Part shown: positions 46,605 through 55,407 of the stretch, piece by piece
Layout: the number at the start of each line of letters is the position of its first letter
How positions within the stretch are numbered: position 1 is the stretch's first letter
NCBI RefSeq assembly: GCF_029051685.1
Contig: NZ_JAACFT010000006.1
Coordinates: 186,001-250,000 of the forward strand
Length of the DNA: 64,000 bases
From: Bradyrhizobium sp. CSA207
GTDB taxonomy: Bacteria > Pseudomonadota > Alphaproteobacteria > Rhizobiales > Xanthobacteraceae
Direction: 5' to 3'
The notes under the pieces: generated by a model
Told to the model about the DNA's origin: nothing
The model's input: only the letters and a program-made list of their open reading frames with translations
Databases searched by the model: none
Translations under genes and position numbers: made by a program

Positions 46605-47579
46605 CTATTCGATGACGTCGTTCGCGAGTGCGAGCAGGCCGGGGGCAATGGTGAGGCCAAGCGCCTTGGCCGCCCTCAGGTTGATCGCGAGCTCGAATTT
46701 GGTGGGGTTCTGGACCGGAAGATCGGCCGCTTGCGCGCCCTTCAGGATGCGATCGATATAGGAGGCGGCGCGGCGGAGCTGCTCGACGCTGTCGGTGCTG
46801 TAGGACATCAGCCCGCCCTCGTCGACGAAGGTGCGGCTCCAGTACACCGCGGGCACGCGCGCTTGCGCGATCGCGGCCAGCAGGGGCGCGCGATTGGCCA
46901 TGGTGAAGAAGTCCGGCAGGATCAAGAAGCCGCCGTCCTTCCGCGATGCCAGCGCGGCGATCGATGCGGCGTCATGCACCGGCGCGGGCTCGACGGTCAC
47001 ATCGAGCTTCTGAGCGGCGTCCTCGACCGTGCGCAGCATCAGGCCGGCGAACGGGGCGGTGGCGGGATTGTAGACGACGAAGACACGGGCGGCAGGCGGC
47101 GTAACCTGCGCCAGCATTTCCAGCCATTTGCCGGCCAGCGGGCCGTCATAATCGGTGAAGCCGGTGATATTGCCGCCGGGATGGGCAAGGTTCTGGACAA
47201 ACCCCTGGCTGACGGGATCGGTGACGACGGCGAACACGATCGGCGTCGTCGCGGTGCGCTGGCGCAGCTCTTCCACAGACGGCGTGCCGACTGCGAGCAG
47301 GATGTCGGGCTTGAGCGCGACCAATTCATCGGCGAGCCGCGCGATGCGCGCCCGGTCGCCGCCACCGCTGCGCCAGTCGATCTCGAGGTTGCCGTGCTCC
47401 TTCCAGCCGTGCGCGGCGAGCGCCTCGACCAGGATGGCGCTGCGGGTCTGCCCGACCGCATCATCGTCCGCCGTGACTGAGAGCACGCCGAGCCGGCGCG
47501 TCGCGGCCGACTGCGCCAGTGCCGACGACGGCAGCGTGGCAAGCGTCCCAAGAAGCCCCAAGACGTCGCGGCGATTCAT
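46605..47579 (-). CDS. ABC transporter substrate-binding protein, ABC_sub_bind (PF04392) type
   Basis: A 324-residue periplasmic binding protein. The N-terminus MNRRDVLGLLGTLATLPSSALAQ carries an RR pair and a hydrophobic stretch, suggesting twin-arginine export. Family blocks are RLGVLSVTAD, ILVEALAAHGWKEHGNLEIDWRSGGGD (in part), ADELVALKPDILLAVGTPS, IVFAVVTDPVSQGFVQNLAHPGGNITGF (in part) and FVDEGGLMSYSTD. Such proteins bind aromatic amino acids or related small molecules in Gram-positive bacteria; in rhizobia they are many and unassigned. It starts 10 bp downstream of the hemH stop, so the two are probably co-transcribed. No permease is adjacent. Confidence 0.88.
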   Translation of the reverse strand: MNRRDVLGLLGTLATLPSSALAQSAATRRLGVLSVTADDDAVGQTRSAILVEALAAHGWKEHGNLEIDWRSGGGDRARIARLADELVALKPDILLAVGTPSVEELRQRTATTPIVFAVVTDPVSQGFVQNLAHPGGNITGFTDYDGPLAGKWLEMLAQVTPPAARVFVVYNPATAPFAGLMLRTVEDAAQKLDVTVEPAPVHDAASIAALASRKDGGFLILPDFFTMANRAPLLAAIAQARVPAVYWSRTFVDEGGLMSYSTDSVEQLRRAASYIDRILKGAQAADLPVQNPTKFELAINLRAAKALGLTIAPGLLALANDVIE

Positions 47580-47589
47580 CCGGCGCCCA

Positions 47590-48627
47590 TCAGATCCAGC
47601 CCTGAAGCTCACGCAGCACCAGGGCGCGGATCACATCCATGCCGGGTTCGCTATCATTGAGGCAGGGGATCGCGGAAAACTGCTCGCCACCATTATGCTT
47701 GAAGATCTCGGCATTCTCCTGCGCGATCTCCTCCAGCGTCTCCAGGCAGTCGGCGGAGAAGCCCGGCGTCACCACGGCAATGCGGCGCACGCCTTCCCTG
47801 GCGAGCCGCTCCATCGTCTTGTCGGTGTAGGGCTGGAGCCACTCGTCATTGCCGAAGCGTGACTGGAACGTCAGCAGCAGCTTTGTCGCGTCCATGCCGA
47901 GCCGGCGGCGCAGCGCCTCGGTGGTGGCGACGCATTGGCCCTGGTAGGGATCGCCCTTGTCGACATAGGATTTCGGCATGCCGTGGAACGAGGCGACGAT
48001 CAGCTCCGGCTTGAACGGCAGCGTGGCGAGATGCGCCTCGATCGAGGTCGCAAGCGCCTCGATATAAGCCTCGTCCTCGTAATACGGCGGCGTCACCCGC
48101 AACGTCGGCTGCGCGCGCAGGCGGGAGAGCACACGGAACACTTCGTCGCAGACGGTGGCCGAGGTCGGGGCCGAATATTGCGGATAGAGCGGCACGGCGA
48201 GGATGCGTTCGCAACCCTTGGCGATCAGTGCTTCGATGCCCGACTGGATCGAGGGATTGCCATAGCGCATCGCCCAGTCCACGACGACGTGGCTGCGGTC
48301 CGATAGCGCGGCTGCAAGCTTGTCGCCCTGCGACCGCGTGATGGTCTTCAGCGGCGACTCGTTTCTCTCGGTGTTCCAGATCTTCAGGTAGTCGAGCGCC
48401 TTGGTCCGGGGGCGGCTGCGCAGGATGATCCCGTTCAGCACGAGCTTCCAGATCAGGCCCTGGTCCTCGATGACGCGGGGATCGGAGAGGAATTCCTTCA
48501 AATAGACGCGCACCCCGGGGGCATCGGCCGTATCGGGCGTACCGAGATTGACCAGGAGCACGCCGACCCGCGGCAGCCCGGGTTGCACCGCTGGCTTCGC
48601 GGTCGCGATGGGGACAATGGTCGTCAT
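47590..48627 (-). CDS. hemH: Ferrochelatase
   Basis: A 345-residue enzyme that inserts Fe(II) into protoporphyrin IX, the last step of protohaem synthesis, at the inner-membrane face. Family blocks are VGVLLVNLGTPD, AMRYGNPSI, VPLYPQYSAPTSA, the catalytic His in IVASFHGMPKSYVDKGDPY, TFQSRFGNDEWLQPYTD and the conserved Glu in VTPGFSADCLETLEEI. The start ATG 48627 fits the family length; an ATG at 48663 is in frame. The ABC_sub_bind gene follows in the same direction. No Irr-type iron control box was identified by eye. Confidence 0.96.
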   Translation of the reverse strand: MTTIVPIATAKPAVQPGLPRVGVLLVNLGTPDTADAPGVRVYLKEFLSDPRVIEDQGLIWKLVLNGIILRSRPRTKALDYLKIWNTERNESPLKTITRSQGDKLAAALSDRSHVVVDWAMRYGNPSIQSGIEALIAKGCERILAVPLYPQYSAPTSATVCDEVFRVLSRLRAQPTLRVTPPYYEDEAYIEALATSIEAHLATLPFKPELIVASFHGMPKSYVDKGDPYQGQCVATTEALRRRLGMDATKLLLTFQSRFGNDEWLQPYTDKTMERLAREGVRRIAVVTPGFSADCLETLEEIAQENAEIFKHNGGEQFSAIPCLNDSEPGMDVIRALVLRELQGWI

Positions 48628-48707
48628 GGTAAGTTGCGTCGCGCGTTGCTCCGAACTTGTCAAGTTTGGGCCGGTTTCGCTAGGGTCGGTGCACAGGGGG
48701 AGGAACC

Positions 48708-49106
48708 ATGACGCTTGCGGAATGGTGCGTTTTCGGAGCGCTGCTGCTCTATCTCTTAACGATCGCCTCGATCAAATGGATCAGGTTTCGCGCCTTCGAC
48801 AATTCGCGGCCGCGCGATCCCGCCTTCTATGAGGACGCCATCGCGCAGCGCGCGCTCGGCGCGCACCAGAACGGCATCGAGACCTTCCCATTCTTCGCCT
48901 TCGCCGTGCTGCTCGCCGAATTCCGAGACTCGCCGCAGCGCCTGATCGACGAGCTCGCGGTGCTGTTCTTGATCGTGCGGATCGCCTATGTGCTGACCTA
49001 TCTCGGCAACCGCCCGACACTGCGCTCCATCCTCTGGAGCATCGGCTTTGCCATCAATCTTGGGATCTTCTTCATGCCGATGTTGAAGCGGTTTTTGCCG
49101 GTGTGA
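48708..49106 (+). CDS. MAPEG family membrane protein
   Basis: A 132-residue protein with four hydrophobic helices and the MAPEG pattern: the polar loop AFDNSRPRDPAFYEDAIAQRALGAHQNGIETFPFF (in part), where the R-A-x-x-A-x-x-N-x-x-E motif stands, and LIVRIAYVLTYLGNRPTLRS. The family includes glutathione-dependent membrane enzymes. Bacterial members have mostly unknown substrates. The start ATG 48708 follows GGGGGAGG. It is divergent from hemH with about 80 bp between starts. Confidence 0.88.
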   Translation: MTLAEWCVFGALLLYLLTIASIKWIRFRAFDNSRPRDPAFYEDAIAQRALGAHQNGIETFPFFAFAVLLAEFRDSPQRLIDELAVLFLIVRIAYVLTYLGNRPTLRSILWSIGFAINLGIFFMPMLKRFLPV

Positions 49107-49114
49107 CCTTCTTA

Positions 49115-49258
49115 CCTTCTCCCCTTGTGGGAGAAGGTGGCGCGAAGCGCCGGATGAGGGGTTAGATCCGCGAGCTCATTGATAAAGAGGAATTCGCGGA
49201 GAGAACCCCTCACCCCGCTTCGCTTTGCGAAGCGACCCTCTCCCGCAAGGGGAGAGGG
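49115..49258. repeat. Palindromic intergenic repeat, family C, copy 2
   Basis: cttctccccttgtgggagaagg...cgccggatgagggg at the left and cccctcaccccgcttcg...ctctcccgcaaggggagaggg at the right, nearly identical to the copy at 44746. It lies between the convergent MAPEG and NicO genes. Confidence 0.8.
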
Positions 49259-49264
49259 AAGAGC

Positions 49265-50356
49265 TCAAAAACACGTCGTTCGTTCGGCCGCGATATAGCC
49301 GAACAGCAGGCCCGCGCCGAACAGCAGCACGAGGCCGGCGGCGCCGAATTCGATGCCGCGCATGAACAGCGCGCCGCCGCCGTCGCGCCCGGCGCTCAGG
49401 CGGCCGGCGACGTCCTTGGCGAAAACGGCAACGACCGCGATGGCTGCAACCGTGATTGCGGTACCGAGCCCCATCAACAGGGTCGCGGCGATGCCGGCCC
49501 AGAACAGCCCCTGCGCCAGCGCGAACACCAGCACCAGGATCGCGCCCGAACATGGGCGGATGCCGACGGTCAGGATCGCGGCGAATCCGCGCCGCCAGCC
49601 GCCGGGCCCGGCGAGCTCACTCGGCGCGGGACCATGGGAATGGCCGCAATGCTCGTCGTGGACGTGGTCATGCCCATGCTGGGCATGGACGTGACCGTGA
49701 TCGTGGTCATGATGATCATGCGCATCATGGTGGTGATGGCCGTCATCGTGATGATGCGGCACGCCCGCGATCGCCGGCACGGGCTGGGCGGCCTGGAGCG
49801 CACGGATCAAGGTGCCGCCCTTGACCCAGACCAGACGCAGGCCGAACAGCGCGATCAGGGCGTAGCTCGCGATCTCGATGGCGCCTTCCGCCTTGCACAT
49901 CGTCTTGGCGGTCGCATTCAGCACCCAGGCCGAGATACCGACGATGAGGATCGCGACCAGCGACTGCATCAATGCGGACGCGAACGACAGTACGATGCCG
50001 CGCCGCGCGGTCTCGCGGTTGGCGACGAGATAGGAAGCGATCACTGCCTTGCCGTGACCGGGGCCTGCAGCGTGGAAGATGCCGTAGGCGAACGAGATAA
50101 AGAGCAGCGTCCACACCGCCGAGCCGTCGGTCTTGGCAGCGCGGATGGTCGCGGACATCTGCCGATAGAATTCCGACTGTTTTGCCAATAGCCAGCCGAT
50201 GACGCCACCGACTTCGGGCTCAGCCGCCGACCGGGGCGCGCCGAACGGATTTTGCGCGAGGACATTGTGGAGCGCCGCATCGGCCACGCCAGCGACGAGG
50301 AGAACCGCAGCGCAGGCGATCAGCCCGCGCCCGAGAGGAGAGAGATGCCGCTTCAA
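49265..50356 (-). CDS. Nickel/cobalt transporter, NicO/RcnA family
   Basis: A 363-residue membrane protein. Signatures are FAYGIFHAAGPGHGKAVIASYLVANRE (in part) and GIRPCSGAILVLVFALAQGL in two hydrophobic halves. A central cytoplasmic loop of about 45 residues is extremely His/Asp-rich (HHHDDGHHHHDAHDHHDHDH and more), a metal-binding segment. Translation starts at TTG 50356, whose last two bases overlap the TGA of the DUF1007 gene (TTGA), so the two are translationally coupled. It could export or import Ni or Co; RcnA-like family members export. Confidence 0.88.
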   Translation of the reverse strand: MKRHLSPLGRGLIACAAVLLVAGVADAALHNVLAQNPFGAPRSAAEPEVGGVIGWLLAKQSEFYRQMSATIRAAKTDGSAVWTLLFISFAYGIFHAAGPGHGKAVIASYLVANRETARRGIVLSFASALMQSLVAILIVGISAWVLNATAKTMCKAEGAIEIASYALIALFGLRLVWVKGGTLIRALQAAQPVPAIAGVPHHHDDGHHHHDAHDHHDHDHGHVHAQHGHDHVHDEHCGHSHGPAPSELAGPGGWRRGFAAILTVGIRPCSGAILVLVFALAQGLFWAGIAATLLMGLGTAITVAAIAVVAVFAKDVAGRLSAGRDGGGALFMRGIEFGAAGLVLLFGAGLLFGYIAAERTTCF

Positions 50357-50991
50357 GGGCAATCCACCGTGATCTTGTTGGCGAACATCATGCCGAAATT
50401 GGCGTTCTCGCCGCTCATGAAGGTCTGCTCGTTGAGCTTCTGCGCGCTCGCCGTGCCGTCGCTCGGGCGCTCCAGCTTCATCTGGCAACCGGCGGGCGCA
50501 CCGACCAGCTTGACCGGATTGTCCTTGGCCATCTGGAAGTCGATGAAGAAGGAGCGGTCGAACACTTCGAGCATCAATTGCCTGGGCTTGACCGGATTCT
50601 TCAACGGCAGCGTGAAGTGCAGGGTCAGCACCGTATCCTTGTAGTCGAGGAAATAGTCGACCGGCTCCTGGAATCGCTCCTTCTTGCCGTCGGCTCGCGC
50701 GAAGGTGAAGTAGGCATATTCCTTCAGCGACTCGACATTGGTCTGCGCCAGTGGCCCGAGCTCTTCGCGCGTGTAGGCCCCCTTGGTCTTGCCCTCGAGC
50801 CCCTGCACCGCATAGGCCGAGAACATGTCATCGAAGGTCCAGGCGTGGCGAACGCCGGTGATCGTGCCGTCGGCTGCGTAGAGCAATTCGCTGCTCGCGG
50901 TGATCCAGACATGCGGATGCGCCCGCGCCGCGCTGCCTGCGAGCGTGAGGCCGGCGGCGAGCAGCAATCCGAACGGGGCGCGCATGCCCAT
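50353..50991 (-). CDS. DUF1007 periplasmic protein, metal-transport associated
   Basis: A 212-residue exported protein. The signal peptide (LLLAAGLTLAGSAARA) is followed at once by HPHVWITAS, so the mature N-terminus offers a His-Pro-His metal-binding site. Other family marks are HAWTFDDMFSAYAVQGL and YTREELGPLAQTNVESLKEYAYFT (in part). DUF1007 genes usually stand next to NicO-type transporters, and a periplasmic metal-binding or delivery role is inferred. Its ATG overlaps the TGA of the M3 peptidase (TGATG), and its own stop overlaps the transporter start. Confidence 0.88.
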   Translation of the reverse strand: MGMRAPFGLLLAAGLTLAGSAARAHPHVWITASSELLYAADGTITGVRHAWTFDDMFSAYAVQGLEGKTKGAYTREELGPLAQTNVESLKEYAYFTFARADGKKERFQEPVDYFLDYKDTVLTLHFTLPLKNPVKPRQLMLEVFDRSFFIDFQMAKDNPVKLVGAPAGCQMKLERPSDGTASAQKLNEQTFMSGENANFGMMFANKITVDCP

Positions 50992-53072
50992 CAGGCCGCC
51001 TTTGCGTCGTCGAGCAGGCCGCGACGGCGGAGCAGCGCGTCGGGCTCCGGCGGGCGGCCGCGGAACGCCTCATAGGCGGCCTCCGGATCGACCGATCCGC
51101 CCGAGGAATAGATGTCGTCGTGCAGACGCTTGGCCACGGTGGGATCGAAGATGTCGCCGGCCTCCTCGAACGCGCCGAAGGCGTCGGCGTCCATCACTTC
51201 CGACCACATGTAGCTGTAATAGCCCGCGGCATAATGATCGCCGGTGAAGATGTGGCCGAATTGCGTGGGCCGGTGGCGCAGCGAAATCTCCTCGGGCATG
51301 CCGATCTTCTCCAGCTCCTTCTTCTCGAAGGCACGCACGTCCTGCGCGGCCGAAGCCGGCTGGGTGTGGAATTCGAGGTCGATCAGGGCCGAGGAGACGA
51401 ACTCGACGGTGGCAAAGCCCTGGTTGAACTTTCGCGCGGCAAGGAACCGTTGCAGCAGGTCGTCGGGCAGCGGCTCGCCGGTCTGATAGTGGCGGGCAAA
51501 CTGCTGGAGCACCTCGGGCCGCTCCTGCCAATGCTCGTAGAGCTGGGACGGCAGCTCGACGAAGTCGGTGAAGACGGAGGTGCCCGACAGTGACGGGTAA
51601 GTCACGTTGGAGAGCATGCCATGCAAGCCGTGGCCGAACTCGTGGAACAGGGTCCGGGCGTCGTCGGGCGACAACAGCGAAGGCTGGCCGTCGGCGCCCT
51701 TGGCGAAATTGCAGATGTTGAGGATCAGCGGTGCGATCTCGCCGTCGAGCTTCTGCTGGTCGCGCAGCGAGGTCATCCAGGCGCCGGAGCGCTTTGACGA
51801 CCGGGCGAAGTAGTCGCCGTAGAACAGCGCCTTGTGCTTGCCGTCCCGGCCCTTCACCTCCCAGACCCGGACGTCCGGATGCCAGACCGGGACATCCTTG
51901 CGCTCTTCGAAGGTGATGCCGAACAGGCGCGTGGCGCAGTCGAAGGCAGCCGCGATCATATGATCGAGCGCGAGATAGGGCTTGATCGCGGCGTCGTCGA
52001 AATTGGCGCGCTGGAGGCGGAGCTTTTCGGCGTAGAAGCGCCAATCCCAAGGCGCGAGCTTGAAATTGCCGCCCTCTTGCGTGATCAGCGTCTGCATCTC
52101 GTCGCGGTCGGCCAGCGCCCGGGCGCGGGCGGGTTTCCAGACCCGTTCCAGCAGGCCGCGCACCGCCTCCGGCGTCTTGGCCATGGAATCCTCGAGCCGG
52201 TAGGCGGCGAAGGTCGGATAGCCCAACAGCCTGGCGCTCTCCTCGCGCAGCTTCAGGATCTCGACGATGATCGTGTTGTTGTCGTTGGCATTGCCATTGT
52301 CGCCGCGCGCGACGAAGGCCTTGTAGATCTTCTCGCGCAGGTCGCGCCGGCCTGCGCTCTTCAGGAACGGCTCGACCGAGGAACGCGACAGCGTAACGAT
52401 GGCCTTGCCGGCCATGCCGCGCTCTTCTGCCGCGGCCTTGGCGGCGGCGACGAAGCTCTCGGAAAGGCCCTGCCGGTCGCCCTCGCCGAGCTCCATGAAC
52501 CATTCCTGCTCGTCGCCGAGCAGATGATGGCTGAAGCCGGTGCCGAGCTGGGCGAGCTGTTCGTTGATCTCGGCCATGCGCGTCTTGGCCTCATCGGAAA
52601 GGCCGGCGCCGGAGCGGTGGAAGCGGGTGTAGGTCCGTTCCAGCAGCCGGATTTCCTCCGGCGTGAGAGCGAGATTGGCGCGGTTCTCGTGCAGCTGGGC
52701 GATGCGGCCAAACAGCACGGCATTCATCGTGATCGGATTCCAGTGCCGCGCCATCCGCAACGAGACCTCCTTGTCGATCTCCAGGATGGCCGGATTGGAA
52801 TGCGCCGAGACGAGGTCGTAGAAGACCGCGGTGACCTTGTTCAACAGCTTGCCGGAGCGCTCCAGTGCCGTGATGGTGTTGGCGAAGTCCGGCACCGCCG
52901 GATCGTTGGTGATCGCCGCGATCTCGGCGGAATGGTCGGCGAAGGCCTGCTCGAAGGCCGGCAGGAAGTGCTCCGGCTTGATCTCGTCGAACGGCGGGGT
53001 CGCAAACGGCGTCACCCAGGCCTTCAGCAGCGGGTTGGTCTCGGAGTCCGTAGTCTGGCGGAGTTCTGACAT
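50991..53072 (-). CDS. M3 family zinc metallopeptidase (peptidyl-dipeptidase Dcp / oligopeptidase A type)
   Basis: A 693-residue M3 peptidase. The zinc motif HEFGH is in LFHEFGHGLHGML, and the third ligand Glu comes 25 or so residues later (SVFTDFVELPSQLYEHW). Further family blocks are NPLLKAWVTPFATPPFDEIKPEHFLPAF (in part), ALFYGDYFARSSKRSGAWMTS (in part) and HIFTGDHYAAGYYSYMWSEVMDADAF (in part), where Tyr and His bind substrate. It should degrade short peptides in the cytoplasm because no signal peptide is present. The start ATG 53072 has GGGA upstream. Its stop overlaps the next start (TGATG). The metal-transport genes downstream may reflect only operon sharing. Confidence 0.92.
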   Translation of the reverse strand: MSELRQTTDSETNPLLKAWVTPFATPPFDEIKPEHFLPAFEQAFADHSAEIAAITNDPAVPDFANTITALERSGKLLNKVTAVFYDLVSAHSNPAILEIDKEVSLRMARHWNPITMNAVLFGRIAQLHENRANLALTPEEIRLLERTYTRFHRSGAGLSDEAKTRMAEINEQLAQLGTGFSHHLLGDEQEWFMELGEGDRQGLSESFVAAAKAAAEERGMAGKAIVTLSRSSVEPFLKSAGRRDLREKIYKAFVARGDNGNANDNNTIIVEILKLREESARLLGYPTFAAYRLEDSMAKTPEAVRGLLERVWKPARARALADRDEMQTLITQEGGNFKLAPWDWRFYAEKLRLQRANFDDAAIKPYLALDHMIAAAFDCATRLFGITFEERKDVPVWHPDVRVWEVKGRDGKHKALFYGDYFARSSKRSGAWMTSLRDQQKLDGEIAPLILNICNFAKGADGQPSLLSPDDARTLFHEFGHGLHGMLSNVTYPSLSGTSVFTDFVELPSQLYEHWQERPEVLQQFARHYQTGEPLPDDLLQRFLAARKFNQGFATVEFVSSALIDLEFHTQPASAAQDVRAFEKKELEKIGMPEEISLRHRPTQFGHIFTGDHYAAGYYSYMWSEVMDADAFGAFEEAGDIFDPTVAKRLHDDIYSSGGSVDPEAAYEAFRGRPPEPDALLRRRGLLDDAKAA

Positions 53073-53207
53073 CACAAGTCCCGATTTCTGAGCCGATTTG
53101 TCGGGGCCAGCTATAGCACGCGATGGGGCTTTTTTGGGCCATTTGGCCTTGCTCCCGGCGGGCTTTTCGGGGAGATTGCGGCCCTCGAAGCCACGGACCT
53201 TGAACCC

Positions 53208-53462
53208 ATGAACGCGCCTTCCTCGTCCTCCCGTCAGATCGTCTGGCCGAGCGTCATCACCGTCATCAGCGCCGCCATCCTGATCGGCGCCGAAGTGTTC
53301 GGCGCGGCCTTTGCCGGCGGCTGGGCGCTCGCGATCCTGTTCGGGCTCGGCGATCAAGGCGCGCATATCCTCCAGGCCGCGCTGTTCGCACTCGGCGTCC
53401 TCGTCATGACCGCGTTCGTCCGTGGAGCTCAGCGCGTCGAGCCGTTCACGAAGCGCGGCTGA
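53208..53462 (+). CDS. Small two-helix membrane protein
   Basis: An 84-residue protein with two hydrophobic helices (VITVISAAILIGAEVFGAAFAGGWALAILFGLG, in part, and AHILQAALFALGVLVMTAFV) and a short basic C-terminus. I do not recognise a family. The codon use fits the neighbours and the frame fills the gap exactly. The gene is divergent from the M3 peptidase with about 135 bp between starts and stands upstream of the long polyamine leader. Confidence 0.68.
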   Translation: MNAPSSSSRQIVWPSVITVISAAILIGAEVFGAAFAGGWALAILFGLGDQGAHILQAALFALGVLVMTAFVRGAQRVEPFTKRG

Positions 53463-53639
53463 AGCGCGCACGCGCGCGAGACGCGCGCTGCACGGAAAAA
53501 CTTAACGCCTGTTCATGTTCGGCGTCGCCTGCGCGACACAGCGCAAGCAGATGTTAGGCAATTCGGTTCGCAGCCTAAAAAAATTCTTGCGAAGCAGAGT
53601 CAAAACGCTTATGTGCGGACTTGCCCAATTTCGCACGTG

Positions 53640-54128
53640 CCTGTGGTCGTGTGTCAGTCGGTAGGTATCCGGACAAGAGGCCGGACAGCCGCCAAGGGGT
53701 GAAGAAGCCGAGGGGCTCTTCGGAAGCGCCGAAATCGGAAGACTGAAAAGTCGGAAGATGAAGCGAACCCGAAGCGTCCAGCATCTCTCTCAAGAGATGC
53801 CTTGTCGAAGGTGACTTTACTCTTTGCAACCGTGACTGGCAGCCGGAGGCGAACCGGCGCACCCCGCTCTCAACGGGGGACGCGACTTAAAGCAACGACG
53901 GATCGGGCTTTTTTGGTCTCTACCGGCATTCCAACGCCGGCGCGGGCTACTGAAAAGGCTTGTCCTTCATTGCCAGGTGAGCGGGCGGGAGCATTCCCAA
54001 CCAATCCACGGCAGCACAGTCTGGTTTGAGTCTTTGGCTTCGTCGCGCCTCCATCGCGCGATCTGGCCGGAGCGCTCTTATCCGACGTCATTTTTTGAAC
54101 GGATCCCCGTCGCTGGGCCGTTTGGGAG
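53640..54128 (+). promoter_or_regulatory. Structured 5' leader of the ornithine decarboxylase operon (speF-element type)
   Basis: About 670 bp without a convincing gene precede odc. The part from 53640 has many hairpin arms: ccgaggggctcttcgg, tctctctcaagaga (53784-53797), ccggaggcgaaccgg, CCCCG-N7-CGGGG (53862-53878) and CCGGC-N8-GCCGG. A T run at 53908-53914 could be an attenuator end. Rfam's alphaproteobacterial speF element lies in just this position. The limits are estimated. The function is unknown in this family; polyamine-sensitive control is the natural guess. Confidence 0.65.
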
Positions 54129-54134
54129 AGTGCT

Positions 54135-55277
54135 ATGACCGAACGTATTCAGGAATTCCTGCGCAACCGCCGCAGCGAGGGCCGGGACACCGAGCCCTGT
54201 CTCGTCGTCGACCTCGAAGTCGTGCGCGACAATTACCAGACCTTTGCCAAGGCGCTGCCCGACAGCCGCGTGTTCTATGCCGTCAAGGCGAACCCGGCGC
54301 CGGAAGTGCTGGCTCTGCTCGCCTCCATGGGCTCCTGCTTCGACACCGCCACGGTCGCCGAGATCGAGATGGCGCTGGCCGCTGGAGCTACGCCCGACCG
54401 CATCTCCTTTGGGAACACGATCAAGAAGGAGCGCGACATCGCGCGCGCCTTCGCGCTCGGCATTCGCCTGTTCGCGGTCGATTGCGCCGCCGAGGTCGAG
54501 AAGGTCGCCCGTGCCGCGCCCGGCGCGAAGGTGTTCTGCCGCATTCTCTATGACTGCGCCGGCGCCGAGTGGCCGCTGTCGCGCAAGTTCGGCTGCGACC
54601 CGGAAATGGCGGTCGAGGTGCTCGACGTTGCCAAGCGCCTGGGCCTGGAGCCGTGCGGCATCTCCTTCCATGTCGGCTCGCAGCAGCGCAAGGTGAAGGC
54701 GTGGGACCGTGCGCTGGCGATGGCCTCGCAGGTGTTCCGCGACTGCGCCGAGCGCGGCATCAACCTGACCATGGTCAACATGGGCGGCGGCTTCCCGACC
54801 AAGTACCTGAAGGACGTGCCGCCGGTGGTCACCTACGGCCGGTCGATCTTCCGCGCCCTGCGCAAGCACTTCGGCAACCAGATTCCGGAGACCATCATCG
54901 AGCCCGGCCGCGGCATGGTGGGCAACGCCGGCATCATCGAATCCGAAGTCGTGCTGATCTCGAAGAAGAGCGACGAGGACGAGGTGCGCTGGGTCTATCT
55001 GGACATCGGCAAGTTCGGCGGTCTCGCCGAGACCATGGACGAGTCGATCCGTTACGCCATCCGCACCCCGCATGACGGGGCGGACATGACGCCCTGCGTC
55101 CTCGCTGGCCCGACCTGCGATAGCGCCGACGTGCTGTACGAGAAGAACCCGTATCCGCTCCCTGTCACGCTCGAGATCGGCGACAAGCTGCTGATCGAAG
55201 GTACCGGAGCCTATACGTCGACTTACGCGGCGGTGGCGTTCAACGGCATCCCGCCGCTGAAGACGTATCACATCTGA
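54135..55277 (+). CDS. Ornithine decarboxylase (PLP fold III)
   Basis: A 380-residue decarboxylase of the eukaryote-like/alphaproteobacterial ODC branch. PLP-binding Lys is in VFYAVKANPAPEVL, the phosphate and His-face residues are in ISFHVGSQQ and VNMGGGFPTKY, the Glu-containing block is IIEPGRGMVG, and the active-site Cys from the partner subunit is in LAGPTCDSADVLY. It makes putrescine from ornithine; some relatives also take lysine. The start ATG 54135 follows GGGAGAG. It leads a polyamine operon with homospermidine synthase. Confidence 0.93.
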   Translation: MTERIQEFLRNRRSEGRDTEPCLVVDLEVVRDNYQTFAKALPDSRVFYAVKANPAPEVLALLASMGSCFDTATVAEIEMALAAGATPDRISFGNTIKKERDIARAFALGIRLFAVDCAAEVEKVARAAPGAKVFCRILYDCAGAEWPLSRKFGCDPEMAVEVLDVAKRLGLEPCGISFHVGSQQRKVKAWDRALAMASQVFRDCAERGINLTMVNMGGGFPTKYLKDVPPVVTYGRSIFRALRKHFGNQIPETIIEPGRGMVGNAGIIESEVVLISKKSDEDEVRWVYLDIGKFGGLAETMDESIRYAIRTPHDGADMTPCVLAGPTCDSADVLYEKNPYPLPVTLEIGDKLLIEGTGAYTSTYAAVAFNGIPPLKTYHI

Positions 55278-55308
55278 TCCGCCTCCCGTTCGAGGCCTGA
55301 CGAACCCC

Positions 55309-55333
55309 GGAGCCGGCTTGCCGGCTCCTTCCC
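55309..55333 (+). terminator. Hairpin after ornithine decarboxylase
   Basis: A 9-bp perfect stem GGAGCCGGC-TT-GCCGGCTCC (55309-55328) is followed by only two T. It may be a weak terminator or a processing/attenuation structure between odc and the GNAT gene. Confidence 0.5.
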
Positions 55334-55407
55334 TGACATTTCGATTCTGACGACGCCTTGGACCGGCGTGCTGCGCGCACGTCGATTCAAGCGGGGACTG
55401 ACGCGCC

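Noticed and set aside
53802..54029. A 75-codon Arg-rich plus-strand frame from TTG in the odc leader
   Set aside because: No Shine-Dalgarno, no folded-protein pattern, and it crosses several hairpins; it is better read as leader RNA.
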